Below are positions 13,988-23,796 of a stretch of 23,820 nucleotides of DNA, in pieces. Numbering within the stretch: the first letter of the stretch is position 1; each line of letters begins with the position of its first letter. Both the position numbers and the translations under genes were made by a program. The notes below the pieces were generated by a model that worked only from the letters and a program-made list of their open reading frames with translations, ran no database searches and was not told the DNA's origin. Source of the DNA: an uncultured Porphyromonadaceae bacterium (GTDB lineage: Bacteria > Bacteroidota > Bacteroidia > Bacteroidales > Muribaculaceae); NCBI GenBank assembly GCA_947175225.1, contig CAMWLX010000011.1, forward strand, positions 1-23,820, read 5' to 3'.

Positions 13988-16816
13988 TTAGAACGATACT
14001 GTGGCACCAATATTATAGAAGCGGCTCTGTGGAGCACCACCAACGTTGGTTTCCAAGATTTTCTTGTTCTTTGCAATCATAAGGAGGTCGTCGCCACTTA
14101 CGAAGAGCTGAATACCCTTCACGATCTTGCCGGCAAAGAGGCTGCTTGCGAAATCGTATGTAAGCTGAACCTTAGCAAGTTCGAAGCGGTTTCGGCTATA
14201 CATCCAGAAATCTGAATCCTGATTGTTGTTGTTGGCAGCATCTGAAAGCAGACGAGGAAGAGTAGCTGTAGCAGCTGTCTCAGGAGTCCAACGATTGAGG
14301 GCTTCTGAAGAATACTTGTTTTCGCCTGATGGACGATAGTAAGAACCGGATTTAAGAGCCTTAGCTCCATAGCCACCGGTGCAGTGAACGAAGAGTGTAA
14401 ATCCTTTGTACTTCGCAGTAAGGTTAATACCAAGAGTGAAAGGATCTCCATACCAGCCACCACGACCGAGGAATACGCGGTCTTGAGTGTTGATAACGCC
14501 GTCGCCATTAACGTCTTCATATTTGAGGTCGCCTGCTCCAAGAGATGCAGATCCAAGTGCGCTTTGGTCGACTGAAGCTGCCTCTTCATCAGTCTGGAAG
14601 AAGCCAAGACAACGGTAGCCCCAGATTGCGTCTACATCCTTACCCTGCGCATACTGATATGCATCTTCATGAATTTCATCGCGTTTGGTAGCCTTGGTCT
14701 TATAGTAAGTTCCGTTTACGCCAAGTTCGAGTTCAAACTCACCGAATTTCTTGCGGCCAGTCACACCGAAATCAAAACCTTTTGTACGGTTGGCATCATA
14801 GTTGAGCCAAGGCACGAAAGAAGATTCAGGATAATAAGTGGAGAAGAAGCTCGGGAACTTAGTGGAGTTGTTGATGAGCATACCATCTTTGTCGTACATA
14901 AATACAGAGGCATTGATGCTCAAAGCGCGATTGAAGAAGTCGCCGCGGAGAGTTGCGGAATATTCCTTGCGAGTGATGAATGTGAGGTCTTCATTCGAAC
15001 CACGCTGAGGATAAGCAGCTGCCTGACCGTTAGGAGCCCAAGAATACCATCCGCCATTGGTGTAGTTGGCAGTATACATATAGTATTTCTCTATGTCCAT
15101 ATCCTGCTTCAGACGAGATGCAGACAATGAAAGCATAAGATTGTTGACATTCTCGCTCTCTCTGAGAGATCCAATGTTAGCAAAATTAACACCTACAGTA
15201 CCGGATACGGATATACCATTTCTGTGACCGGGGGCGAGTTTTGCAGAATGAACAAGTGAAGAACCGAAGTCTACATAATAAGTGTGGTCATAGTTATAAT
15301 CGATTCCAAGACCCATATTGGCGCTGCTTGTCTTGTGATATTCACCTGACTGCGAACGCTGCCAACCGGCTGCTACGAGCATTGCGTGGAAGTTGTGAAG
15401 ATCGTTCCAGCAACGAGTGTAGTCAAATTGAGCGGAGAAGTGCTGAGTCTGACGAGATGATGAATTATCTACCACCTGATCACCGGTGTGCTCATCCTTT
15501 CCTTCCTGAGTGATACCTACGATCTCATCCTTGCCATTGAAATTCTGCCAAGTAGGCACGAATGTAGCATAGCTGTCCTGATAACTTTGATAGTAGGAAG
15601 TAGCATAGTCAATAGCGTACATAGCACCAAAGGTCAAACCTTGAGTCACCTTGCTAAGGTCGATATTCACGCCGGCATCAAACTGGAATTGACGGCTGAT
15701 GAACTTCTGATAACCTGCACAATAGTAGTCAGCGATAATGTTGGTAGCATCTGTAGAAGTACCACCAAGGAACATTCCATTAGTAATATTGTTGGAGTTC
15801 ATTACGGTCTGAAGAGCACCAACAGCGTTGGGGTTGATCATGTCGACCGGGATAAACGGAACAATACGGTTTGGACGAAGAGTGTTTGTAGCACCCCAAT
15901 AGTCACCACGTGCCTGACGTGCACCGTAGAATGTAGCAGCTGTATTTACATATGCAGTCACATAATCAGAAAGGTTAACGTCAACATTACCTCTGACACC
16001 GAAACGATCGGTATAATTATGCTTTGCTGTACCAGCCTTAAGGTAATCACCAAAGCGGTAATAGCTTACATTGGTATAGAAGCGAGCACGTTCGTTACCA
16101 CCGGTGATTTCCATATCTACATCAGTGCGATTGTAGGTATGCTTTACATAATCGTCTGAAAGCATATCCACGTCTCCATAGCGATAAGGATTAGCGCCGG
16201 TTGCTGTCAAATAGATCTGCTCGTCGGAATAAACCGGAGAACCACCTGCATTTACATTCGCTTCATTATAGAGAGTCATGTAGCTTGCAGAGCCAAGATA
16301 TTCAGGCAGACGCTTAGCAACATTGAAGCCGGTGCTTGCATGAACATTCACACGAAGGTCGCCCTGCTGACCACGCTTGGTAGTGATGTAGACTGCACCT
16401 TTAGCAGCACGGGCACCGTAAAGCACCACTGCCTGAGCGCCTTTGAGGAAAGTGATGCTCTCAACCTCTGTCGGGGGTATATTGTTAAGGTCGCGGATGA
16501 CGCCGTCGATGAGAACAAGGACACCACCGTTGTCAGTGTCAGCACCCCAAAGAGAGTTGCCGTTATAACCGGGGATATAACCCTTGAGAGTGGTTCCGTT
16601 GAGATCATTGATGTGGTTCTTCTCCATCAGATCCTTGATGTTGATCTTCTCGGATCCACCCAGAAGGTCAGCCTCAGCCACCTGGCGATAAGCCAGCTGC
16701 ACTAATGAGTCTGCCAAAATAGGCTCCTCAATATCCTGTGCGGAGACCGGAACGGCAACCGTCGCCATCGATCCCAGAATCACTACAGGAAGATATTTCT
16801 TAAAAATGGATATCAT
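13988..16816 (-). CDS. xusC: SusC-like TonB-dependent receptor lacking the usual N-terminal domain, second pair
   Basis: This 942-residue outer-membrane beta-barrel receptor has a signal peptide ending near VPVSAQ (about 27). Unlike the first SusC it has no carboxypeptidase-like regulatory domain: after the signal peptide comes DSLVQLAYRQVAEADLLGG (36-54), then the plug at about 55-148 with LVLIDGVIRDL, VESITFLKGAQAVVLYGARAAKGAVYITTKRG. The barrel follows, with the late motif GDLKYEDVNGDGVINTQDRVFLGRG and the terminal ATVSF with aromatic last residue. The canonical TonB box (DEVVVVGYG) is absent; VQLAYRQVA sits in its place. Such short SusC forms are known as the second receptor in tandem SusCD loci. 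With the downstream SusD it should import xylan oligosaccharides using TonB energy. It lies 35 bp after the first SusD. No frameshift is visible. Confidence 0.92.
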   Translation of the reverse strand: MISIFKKYLPVVILGSMATVAVPVSAQDIEEPILADSLVQLAYRQVAEADLLGGSEKINIKDLMEKNHINDLNGTTLKGYIPGYNGNSLWGADTDNGGVLVLIDGVIRDLNNIPPTEVESITFLKGAQAVVLYGARAAKGAVYITTKRGQQGDLRVNVHASTGFNVAKRLPEYLGSASYMTLYNEANVNAGGSPVYSDEQIYLTATGANPYRYGDVDMLSDDYVKHTYNRTDVDMEITGGNERARFYTNVSYYRFGDYLKAGTAKHNYTDRFGVRGNVDVNLSDYVTAYVNTAATFYGARQARGDYWGATNTLRPNRIVPFIPVDMINPNAVGALQTVMNSNNITNGMFLGGTSTDATNIIADYYCAGYQKFISRQFQFDAGVNIDLSKVTQGLTFGAMYAIDYATSYYQSYQDSYATFVPTWQNFNGKDEIVGITQEGKDEHTGDQVVDNSSSRQTQHFSAQFDYTRCWNDLHNFHAMLVAAGWQRSQSGEYHKTSSANMGLGIDYNYDHTYYVDFGSSLVHSAKLAPGHRNGISVSGTVGVNFANIGSLRESENVNNLMLSLSASRLKQDMDIEKYYMYTANYTNGGWYSWAPNGQAAAYPQRGSNEDLTFITRKEYSATLRGDFFNRALSINASVFMYDKDGMLINNSTKFPSFFSTYYPESSFVPWLNYDANRTKGFDFGVTGRKKFGEFELELGVNGTYYKTKATKRDEIHEDAYQYAQGKDVDAIWGYRCLGFFQTDEEAASVDQSALGSASLGAGDLKYEDVNGDGVINTQDRVFLGRGGWYGDPFTLGINLTAKYKGFTLFVHCTGGYGAKALKSGSYYRPSGENKYSSEALNRWTPETAATATLPRLLSDAANNNNQDSDFWMYSRNRFELAKVQLTYDFASSLFAGKIVKGIQLFVSGDDLLMIAKNKKILETNVGGAPQSRFYNIGATVSF

Positions 16817-16851
16817 GTTTAATTGGTATCTTTAATGATTAAAGGAATTTA

Positions 16852-18792
16852 TTACCAGCCCGGGTTCTGCTCGAATCCATCTACGATGTATGTATCATCG
16901 CGGAGTACGGGGAACCAGTAATGTTTAGTATCGTAGTTGCGAGTGATGATCACCTCTTCACGGAATTCAGCTACGCGAGCCTCGCGGGGGTCATTGTTGG
17001 CATAGAAAGATTCATCAGCACCGTCAACACGGATAAATTCCTGAGATGTCTTAGAAGCATATTCAGGCTCAGTAAGAAGCAACCAACGCTGAAGGTCGAA
17101 GAAACGGTGACCTTCGAATGAAAGCTCAACTGCACGTTCGCGACGAACCTCATCCATATAGGCATTGCCGGTATATTTTGTTGATACATGACCTGCACCG
17201 CAACGGTCGCGAAGTACATTAAGGGCATCGATTGAAGTCAATGAGCAATTGCTGCTCTTGCCTGTCGGTCCACCGATAGCTGCAGTAGCCTCTGCATACA
17301 TTACGTATATATCTGCAAGACGCATATAAGGCATATAAGAGTGAGGTGTAGCACCACCGCTCATGTAGCTACCGCCGTCATACTGGTTGGCGATATGAGC
17401 CACGAACTTATTAAGGAAGTATCCAGTGCGTGAAGCATTTTCAACGGCACGCATTGATCCGCCTGTAGCAAGGCCTGCATATTTCATGTTGGCATGAGCC
17501 TCCTGAGGATTACCCTTGATATATTCCATTCCATCATATACGATATCATGATAGAAACGTGGGTCGCGGTCTTTGTAGGGGCGCTCCGGATCATATCCAC
17601 TTTCCGGGTCATCAAGAGGAAGACCATTAGCCATACCATAATTCTTGACATAGTTTGCTGTCGGGCAGTGTCCGATATTGTCGCAACCGTCAGAAATTAC
17701 ATTAGCAACGAATGTCATACCCCAACGATAGTAGGTGTAAGACCATCCTTTGGAAGGGCCACGCATGATTGCCTCGGGACCGCCTGGCTGAAGGCCGGAA
17801 CGACCGGAAGTGAGCCAAAGCTCGCTATATGAATAGTCCACGTTGGATGACTTTTCATGAGCGGCAACATCCTTATAGTCGAAGTCATTAAGCTTATACT
17901 GACAAGCACCCTTCTCCACGAGATCAATGATCTGACCAAAGGCAGAAGCAGCTTTGCCTGCAAGTTCGGTGTTGTAGTCATAAGTGAGACGACCGCCCTT
18001 CTGAGCGCCATTCTTCATAAGAGGACTTGCAGCCCAAAGATAGTTTTTACCAAGATATGAAAGAGCTGTAATCTTATTGATACGAAGTGAATTATCACCT
18101 GAGTTCTTACCGGTAGCGGTATCATCCCAATTTACAGGGAGAAGATCGGCAGCCTTCTGGAAGTCAGCAGCAGCCTTGTCTGCACATTCCTGATAGCTGA
18201 GACGGACATTCGTAGGGGTAACGGAAGGATCAAGAACCTCATCGATATAAGGAATTCCACCAAAGAACTGCATCATACCAAAATGCCACCATCCACGGAA
18301 GAAATACAACTGACCAAGGAGAAGATTCTTCTCTTCCTGAGTGCCGTTGAATTCATGATTGGGATTTTCAAGTTCAGAAATGCCCTTATTACACTTTGCT
18401 ATGCAATACCAAGCATGACCATAGAAATGATGGTTGTGAGCATCGTTACTTGTGGGATCGGCAGCAGTATTAGAGAACCAAAATTCTGATACGGTTGCCC
18501 AAGCCCAGAAGTTACCTAAGTCAACCTGATGGTTGATATGTCCGTCAGCCTGAGGATTCTGGATCAGGTCATCGCCGAAGTTGAATTCAGGACACCAACC
18601 ACACTGAGTCATATTGGGGATACAGTTGTAGATTTCTTCGACATATCCCTGCATGTTCCTGAAATTCTTAAAAGCCAGGTCAGCAGACACGTCGGAAGAT
18701 GGCTCCTTGTCAAGATAATCTTGGCAAGATGTCATAGACACACCTGCAAAGAGCGTACCTGCGACTGCGAAATATTTAAATATCTTATTCAT
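16852..18792 (-). CDS. xusB: SusD-like outer-membrane xylan-oligosaccharide-binding lipoprotein, first pair
   Basis: This 646-residue RagB/SusD-family lipoprotein has lipobox VSMTSC (Cys23). The N-terminal TPR-rich half includes LLLGQLYFFRGWWHFGMMQFFGGIPYI (157-183), a typical SusD helix with aromatic residues. The C-terminal half has PYKDRDPRFYHDIVYDG (405-421), YMRLADIYVMYAEA (489-502), IDALNVLRDRCG (521-532), RRERAVELSFEGHRFFDLQRW (550-570) and ends with FEQNPGW. It is longer than the second SusD because of loop insertions. It starts 20 bp after the stop of the full-length SusC and forms its lid. It is richer in Cys and Trp near the N-terminus (for example MTQCGWCPEF at 61-70), which may be part of the ligand site or a disulfide. 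Xylan-chain binding is inferred from context. Confidence 0.94.
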   Translation of the reverse strand: MNKIFKYFAVAGTLFAGVSMTSCQDYLDKEPSSDVSADLAFKNFRNMQGYVEEIYNCIPNMTQCGWCPEFNFGDDLIQNPQADGHINHQVDLGNFWAWATVSEFWFSNTAADPTSNDAHNHHFYGHAWYCIAKCNKGISELENPNHEFNGTQEEKNLLLGQLYFFRGWWHFGMMQFFGGIPYIDEVLDPSVTPTNVRLSYQECADKAAADFQKAADLLPVNWDDTATGKNSGDNSLRINKITALSYLGKNYLWAASPLMKNGAQKGGRLTYDYNTELAGKAASAFGQIIDLVEKGACQYKLNDFDYKDVAAHEKSSNVDYSYSELWLTSGRSGLQPGGPEAIMRGPSKGWSYTYYRWGMTFVANVISDGCDNIGHCPTANYVKNYGMANGLPLDDPESGYDPERPYKDRDPRFYHDIVYDGMEYIKGNPQEAHANMKYAGLATGGSMRAVENASRTGYFLNKFVAHIANQYDGGSYMSGGATPHSYMPYMRLADIYVMYAEATAAIGGPTGKSSNCSLTSIDALNVLRDRCGAGHVSTKYTGNAYMDEVRRERAVELSFEGHRFFDLQRWLLLTEPEYASKTSQEFIRVDGADESFYANNDPREARVAEFREEVIITRNYDTKHYWFPVLRDDTYIVDGFEQNPGW

Positions 18793-18812
18793 TGTTCTAT
18801 TGCTGAATTGAA

Positions 18813-21800
18813 TTAAAGGTTAAACTTGATGCCGAAGTTGAAACGACGCATCGTAGGATAGGCACCTGAGCCTGAGCCACCGGAGAAGTTAGATTCACGG
18901 TCGTCGGGCATTCTTGACCACAAGAAGAGGTTGTTGCCATTGAGGTAAATCTTTAGATAGTCAAGACCAAGCTTTTTAATCCAACCGTTGGTCCAAGTAT
19001 AAGCAACCTCAACGTTCTTCAGACGGAAGTAAGAAGCATCATAGAGATACTGAGTGCCATTGCTATATGAGCTTACAGTAGAGTACCAACGCGGGATAAG
19101 GACATCGCCTGAATAGGTTTCTCCATCCCACCATTTGCCAAGGTCATATACGTTGTCGATATGATTAGCAAAAGAAGTGAGGTTCACGTCGCGAGTTACA
19201 CCTGTGACGCCATAGAACTGAGCGAAGCAGCTGAAACCTTTCCATTCGAAACCTACAGTAGCATTGTAAGTGTTCTGAGGAGTGCCGGAATAGCCGTAAG
19301 GAGCTGAGTCAAGAACGTCAACCACACCGTCGCCATTGAAGTCGACGATATAATAGTCGCCCGGGAGACGGTGGCCATCATTTACGTCGTGAGAAGGAGA
19401 GCCGTAGAGGGCATCCCATGTATTGAGGAACTGGCCGGAGATGTGAGCGTGAGTCTGACCGATTACATAACCAGCCTGCTTCTGATAGTCGGGCTTGTAT
19501 AACGGGTCGTCACGGTCAATGATCTTATTGGCTGCGTGAGTCATTGAAGCGTTAGCCCAAACTCTCATATCCTTATTGATCTGCTTGTTGAATCTGAGTT
19601 CAAGTTCATAACCTGTCACCTCTGCCTTACCAAGGTTAGCAGTCGGAGGAGTCTGTCCGAAGTAAGAAGGCACTGAGCGGTCTTTGCCATTGATGAGGAT
19701 GTCTTTACGTTTATCCTTGAAAAACTCTACAGTACCTGCAAACATGCTGTTGAGGAATGAGAAGTCGATACCAAGGTTGTATTTTGTCACCTTTTCCCAG
19801 TGAGCATTCGGGTTGCCGAGTGCTTTTTGACGATAGAAAGTATAAAGAGACTGACCGTCCATACCGCCCCAGAAGTTTGTATCCTGGACATTCATCTTTG
19901 TATTGCCGCCATAAGCCCATTGGTCCATATAGAGGAAACGGTCGCCGGAGTCGTCACCGATCTCACCGTAAGAAGCACGGATCTTGAGTTCCTGCCACCA
20001 GTTGTCAAGTCCGATAGCTGACCAGAACTTCTCCTGTGAAGGACGCCATCCAAGAGCTCCTGAATTGAAGAAACCGAAACGGAAGCCCTTACCGAATTTT
20101 TCAGAACCGTTGTAAGCACCATTATATTCGAAGAAGTAACGGTCGTCGAAGTTATAAGTAGCACGGAACACCCAGTCCTCACGATGGATAGGAATCATAG
20201 TACCTGTTGCCATTTCCTGACGGTTCCAAACGCCGGTCACACCAACGTTGTTCTTACCGAACTCGCGGTCCCAGTTAAGCTGAACCTGATAATAGAGGTT
20301 ACGCATTGTGCTCCTGTCCTGAACGCTACCACCCTGAGTAGACCAGGAAGCACCTTCCTCCGGGTCATATTGTGTAAGAGAGTTACGGTCAGGCTGCTGG
20401 GTAACAACACCGGTCTCCGGGTCAATCCACTTGTTCTTAACAGTGTTGTAGAGGTCATTAACGCCTTGACCGAACTGAACGAAAGAGTTGTCCCATGAAA
20501 TAAGACCACGAGCTACGAGACCCTTAGTGATGAAAGAGAGGTCCTGCTCAAGTGAGAAGTCGGTATTGATACGTGTGTGTGTAGTCTTGAATGCACCGCC
20601 AAGGGCAAGCTGCTGAGCGGAGTTGGCCACTTGGGAAGCAAACTGAGGATAGAAACCCCAGCTACCATCAGAGTACCTGGGAAGGAAAGCGTCAGGAGCA
20701 ATGTTGTAGACACCTGCCCAAACCTGCTGGTTGTTCCAGTTTGACTGGTCGAAAGACTGTCCGTCGTTAGGCCAAGTAGATTTCTTCACGCCATTAGAAC
20801 CGGCGATGTTCACCTTAAAAGTGGTAGTCTTTGTAAGTGAGAAGTCCAAGTTTGAACGAGCATTGATACGGTTGTAGCCGAATCCTGCATTGTAACCGCG
20901 GCCGTTGTCGATGTTACGGAAAAGGTCACCTTCATTAACGAAGTCGATCACTGCATAATAGCGAACAACCTTTGTACCACCGGAGATAGCAACGTTAGCG
21001 TTGTAAGACATAGCATGATCTTTAAAAAGCTCTTTCTGCCAGTCTACATTTGGATAGCGCTCGTATTCCTCAAGGTTAGCAGGATTAGCATATTTCTGAA
21101 GAGTTGCCTCCGGAGTCATGTAGCTCCAAGATGTCGGGTTGACAGCAAGCTCATGCAGAATAGCAGCGTTGCGCTGCTTCAATGATCCGTAGGAATCATA
21201 CTTGTCAGGAAGTTTAGACACAGTCTTCATAGTGGCAGTGAAGCCCACGTCGATCTTAGCGCGACCTTCCTGACCACGGCGAGTGGTGATAAGGATTACA
21301 CCGTTTGCACCCTTCACACCGTAGACTGCAGTAGCAGATGCGTCCTTAAGAACTGAAATAGACTTTACAGAGCTTACGTCTACACTGCTCATATCACGTT
21401 CCACACCGTCGACGAGGACGAGAGGTTCGCTGTTGTTCCAAGATGAAGCACCACGGATAGTGATCTTAGCACTTTCATCACCGGGCATACCTGAAGACTG
21501 AACTGTCACTACGCCCGGGAGGTTACCGGTCAGTGCAGCACTAATATCGTGCACACCGGCAGCTCTCTCAAGAACCTCACCGGTAGTCTGGGTGATAGCG
21601 CCGACCACAGAAGCTTTCTTCTGCTGACCGTAGCCCACAACCACGACTTCATCGAGGACGTCGGAGTCTTCCTTCATGGTTACGTTAATGACATTGCGGC
21701 CATTGACGTGTTCCTTCACTTCAGCCATACCTACATAAGAGAAGATAAGCACATCTTTCTTGATGTTAGGGACATTGATGGTGTAATTACCATCAAGGTC

Positions 21801-21974
21801 GGTCGCAGTACCCACGGAGGTACCACTTACCATGACTGTCACGCCGATGAGGGGCTCGCCCGACTCATCGACAACGTTACCTTTGACTGTATCCGCCCAG
21901 GCTGAGATAGAACCCGATAGGATCATCACCATTAGTAACGCAATGTAATGAAATGGTTTCTTTACATTTTTCAT
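18813..21974 (-). CDS. xusA: Full-length SusC-like TonB-dependent receptor, first pair
   Basis: This 1053-residue outer-membrane receptor has a signal peptide ending near SISAWA-D (about 27). Domain order: carboxypeptidase-like regulatory beta-sandwich at 29-100 (VKGNVVDESGEPLIGVTVMV); TonB box DEVVVVGYGQQKK at 108-120; plug at about 122-232 with ITIRGASSWNNSEPLVLVDG and the family signature VSVLKDASATAVYG-like SISVLKDASATAVYGVKGANG; then the 22-strand barrel ending in RFNFGIKFNL. All expected parts are present. It imports oligosaccharides captured by the SusD lid, powered by TonB-ExbBD. It follows the GH43 gene after a 100-bp AT-rich gap that probably holds the promoter for the SusCD block; I found only weak TAnnTTTG-like matches (for example TACTTTCC). 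It has only the ordinary outer-membrane receptor architecture, with no signal-transducer N-terminal domain, so it probably does not take part in sigma/anti-sigma regulation. Confidence 0.95.
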   Translation of the reverse strand: MKNVKKPFHYIALLMVMILSGSISAWADTVKGNVVDESGEPLIGVTVMVSGTSVGTATDLDGNYTINVPNIKKDVLIFSYVGMAEVKEHVNGRNVINVTMKEDSDVLDEVVVVGYGQQKKASVVGAITQTTGEVLERAAGVHDISAALTGNLPGVVTVQSSGMPGDESAKITIRGASSWNNSEPLVLVDGVERDMSSVDVSSVKSISVLKDASATAVYGVKGANGVILITTRRGQEGRAKIDVGFTATMKTVSKLPDKYDSYGSLKQRNAAILHELAVNPTSWSYMTPEATLQKYANPANLEEYERYPNVDWQKELFKDHAMSYNANVAISGGTKVVRYYAVIDFVNEGDLFRNIDNGRGYNAGFGYNRINARSNLDFSLTKTTTFKVNIAGSNGVKKSTWPNDGQSFDQSNWNNQQVWAGVYNIAPDAFLPRYSDGSWGFYPQFASQVANSAQQLALGGAFKTTHTRINTDFSLEQDLSFITKGLVARGLISWDNSFVQFGQGVNDLYNTVKNKWIDPETGVVTQQPDRNSLTQYDPEEGASWSTQGGSVQDRSTMRNLYYQVQLNWDREFGKNNVGVTGVWNRQEMATGTMIPIHREDWVFRATYNFDDRYFFEYNGAYNGSEKFGKGFRFGFFNSGALGWRPSQEKFWSAIGLDNWWQELKIRASYGEIGDDSGDRFLYMDQWAYGGNTKMNVQDTNFWGGMDGQSLYTFYRQKALGNPNAHWEKVTKYNLGIDFSFLNSMFAGTVEFFKDKRKDILINGKDRSVPSYFGQTPPTANLGKAEVTGYELELRFNKQINKDMRVWANASMTHAANKIIDRDDPLYKPDYQKQAGYVIGQTHAHISGQFLNTWDALYGSPSHDVNDGHRLPGDYYIVDFNGDGVVDVLDSAPYGYSGTPQNTYNATVGFEWKGFSCFAQFYGVTGVTRDVNLTSFANHIDNVYDLGKWWDGETYSGDVLIPRWYSTVSSYSNGTQYLYDASYFRLKNVEVAYTWTNGWIKKLGLDYLKIYLNGNNLFLWSRMPDDRESNFSGGSGSGAYPTMRRFNFGIKFNL

Positions 21975-22074
21975 TGCTATTAAATATTAAAGTATAATGG
22001 AAAGTATGTAATGTTTTGATTTCGTCTTGTCAATTAATGGGGTTTAAAGGTTTAGGGTATCATTGGGATTGATT

Positions 22075-23796
22075 TCAGTCGAGGGATTCGGAGTTGGAAG
22101 CGTAGAGGCCTACAACTGTCCCGGTAAACCCTCCGGCTTCAGCTGTGGAAGTGAATCCGGCATCTATATTGTCGGCAACCAAGTGCCAGTTCTTTCCTCC
22201 GTCTGTGGAATAATGGAAGCCATATTTCAGACCGTTTCCTAAGATCTTGAAGTCTATGTCAGCGAGATTTGCGTCTACAGGAATCTCAGCTATAGTGTGG
22301 CTACCCTCTTCGTCTATCTTTCGGACTTCAATCTTGTGGGTGCCGCCGATTTTTGTGCGGGCAAGAAGATATTGATGAGTCTCGTCTTTCAATAGAAGCA
22401 TTCCGGCAAGCTGCGAATCATTCTCCGGAACAAATGTCATGTGGGTGCAAGCACTGAAATTGTGATGGTTCAGACGGCGGCAAACATATGGGAGGACTGC
22501 CTTTTCACTCGACTTGACATCGGCACACTTGACGGTCAGGTGTCCGGGATTCTCTGATAGAGAGTAATATTCTTCTGCCGGGCCGCGGAGAGTCATCCAT
22601 TCGTTGTCGAGAGTGGAGTCGTTGAATTCATCTTTTCGGTTGTAGTTGCCAAATGTCAACTTCTCCCCTCTTTTGACACCTTCCTTGCTTCCCATCAAAG
22701 GAACCTCAGCGCCATTCTCAATAAAACGGGGCCATCCGTCGTCGGTCCAGCTTACAGGAAGCAGGAATGTCTCGCGTCCGAGGTTTTCTTTGTTATTTTC
22801 AATCGGGCGGCAAGCGAGGAACACTCCCCACCAATCGCCATCAGGAGTCTTGACCATATCTGCGTGTCCGGCGCAAGTGATTGGATTTTCACGTCCCGGA
22901 TCGAGAGTTCGTTGGGTCAGGATTGGATTAGCATTCCAAGCAGTGAACGGGCCGAAAGGTGTAGGGCCTTTGTAAATTACTTCACTGTGCCAGTCTCCGG
23001 TGCCTCCCTCAGCAGTCATCAGATAGTAGTTGCCTCCCTCCTTATATATATGGGGACCTTCACACCAAATAGGCTTTTCTTCGGGACGGCATCCTTTGTT
23101 GACAACGATTCGGCGTTCACCTATACATTTGTCGGAATCTGTATCGAATTCCACGACACGTACAGTGCGATGACCGTCGTATTCGGGTTTTCCGTCGGGA
23201 GCATCGTCATTGTTGACGATATAAGCTTTTCCATCTTCATCGAAGAAGAATGCAGGATCGATTCCGGCAACTTCCGGAAGCATTATAGGATCGCTCCATT
23301 CGCCGTAGGGATCTTGCGTTTTCACAAAGAAGTTACCTGCCCCGACGTTGGTCGTAATCATATAATAAGTTTCGTTCGCCGGGTTGTAAGCGATGTCAGG
23401 GGCGAAGATTCCTCCGCTTACATGCTGCTTCTCCATATTGACGAGTTGGGATTCGCGTGTCAGGACATGTCCTATCTGCTCCCAGTTGACGAGGTCGCGG
23501 CTATGGAAGATTGGCACACCCGGGAAGTAGGTAAAGGTTGAGGCCACGAGGAAGTAGTCGCCTTTGCCATTAGTGCAAATCGACGGGTCGGAATACCATC
23601 CGGCAAGCACAGGATTATAGTAGGAGCTTTCGTCAGGAAGAGGATTTGCATTGTAGAAATTGTCATTCCCTTCATAGCTGAAAGAGTCGAATATCGCCAC
23701 TGAACTCTGCGGAGAGACACCGGCCTTCTTCGAGGAACATCCCGGAAGAAGGGCCAAGCAGCCAAAGGCAATTGCGATGTTGATCAGTTTCTTCAT
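22075..23796 (-). CDS. GH43 beta-xylosidase/alpha-L-arabinofuranosidase lipoprotein
   Basis: This 573-residue lipoprotein has lipobox ALLPGC (Cys20). Residues 60-370 form the GH43 five-bladed propeller: NPVLAGWYSDPSIC with the general base Asp70, FTYFPGVPIFHSRDLVNWEQIGH (88-110), GIDPAFFFDEDG with the pKa-tuning Asp180, and WCEGPHIYK with the general acid Glu246. The three catalytic acids are all present. Residues about 385-560 form the C-terminal concanavalin-like sandwich typical of beta-xylosidase-type GH43 (NRKDEFNDSTLDNEWMTLRG ... DGGKNWHLVADNIDAGFTSTAEAGGFTGTVVGLYASN). Such enzymes remove xylose from non-reducing ends or arabinose side chains; the fused sandwich favours beta-xylosidase or a dual enzyme. 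It is the first gene of the window, and only 24 bp of upstream DNA is visible, so its promoter and any upstream partner are outside. The gap to the SusC gene is 100 bp, so cotranscription is possible but not certain. Confidence 0.92.
   Translation of the reverse strand: MKKLINIAIAFGCLALLPGCSSKKAGVSPQSSVAIFDSFSYEGNDNFYNANPLPDESSYYNPVLAGWYSDPSICTNGKGDYFLVASTFTYFPGVPIFHSRDLVNWEQIGHVLTRESQLVNMEKQHVSGGIFAPDIAYNPANETYYMITTNVGAGNFFVKTQDPYGEWSDPIMLPEVAGIDPAFFFDEDGKAYIVNNDDAPDGKPEYDGHRTVRVVEFDTDSDKCIGERRIVVNKGCRPEEKPIWCEGPHIYKEGGNYYLMTAEGGTGDWHSEVIYKGPTPFGPFTAWNANPILTQRTLDPGRENPITCAGHADMVKTPDGDWWGVFLACRPIENNKENLGRETFLLPVSWTDDGWPRFIENGAEVPLMGSKEGVKRGEKLTFGNYNRKDEFNDSTLDNEWMTLRGPAEEYYSLSENPGHLTVKCADVKSSEKAVLPYVCRRLNHHNFSACTHMTFVPENDSQLAGMLLLKDETHQYLLARTKIGGTHKIEVRKIDEEGSHTIAEIPVDANLADIDFKILGNGLKYGFHYSTDGGKNWHLVADNIDAGFTSTAEAGGFTGTVVGLYASNSESLD

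Noticed and set aside
15488..16159. 223-codon open frame on the plus strand opposite the second SusC
   Set aside because: It is antisense to an intact TonB-dependent receptor, with low-complexity I/V/T/S-rich composition that mirrors receptor codons; no start context or domain.
19711..20182. Minus-strand frames inside the first SusC in other frames
   Set aside because: They are alternative-frame shadows within the barrel-coding region; the real frame is continuous for 1053 codons.
13988..21974. The two SusC/SusD pairs as a recent local duplication
   Set aside because: The receptors differ in domain content (with and without the N-terminal domain) and the SusD proteins differ in length and sequence, so they are old, distinct paralogs.
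21975..22074. Promoter for the SusC gene in the GH43-SusC gap
   Set aside because: The region is AT-rich and suitably placed, but the best matches (TTGAC and TACTTTCC on the minus strand) have the wrong spacing and only partial agreement with the Bacteroidota -33/-7 consensus, so no site is called.
22864..23541. 225-codon open frame on the plus strand opposite the GH43 gene
   Set aside because: It is antisense to a clear GH43 with all catalytic residues, its translation has no recognisable domain, and long antisense frames are common opposite codon-biased genes.
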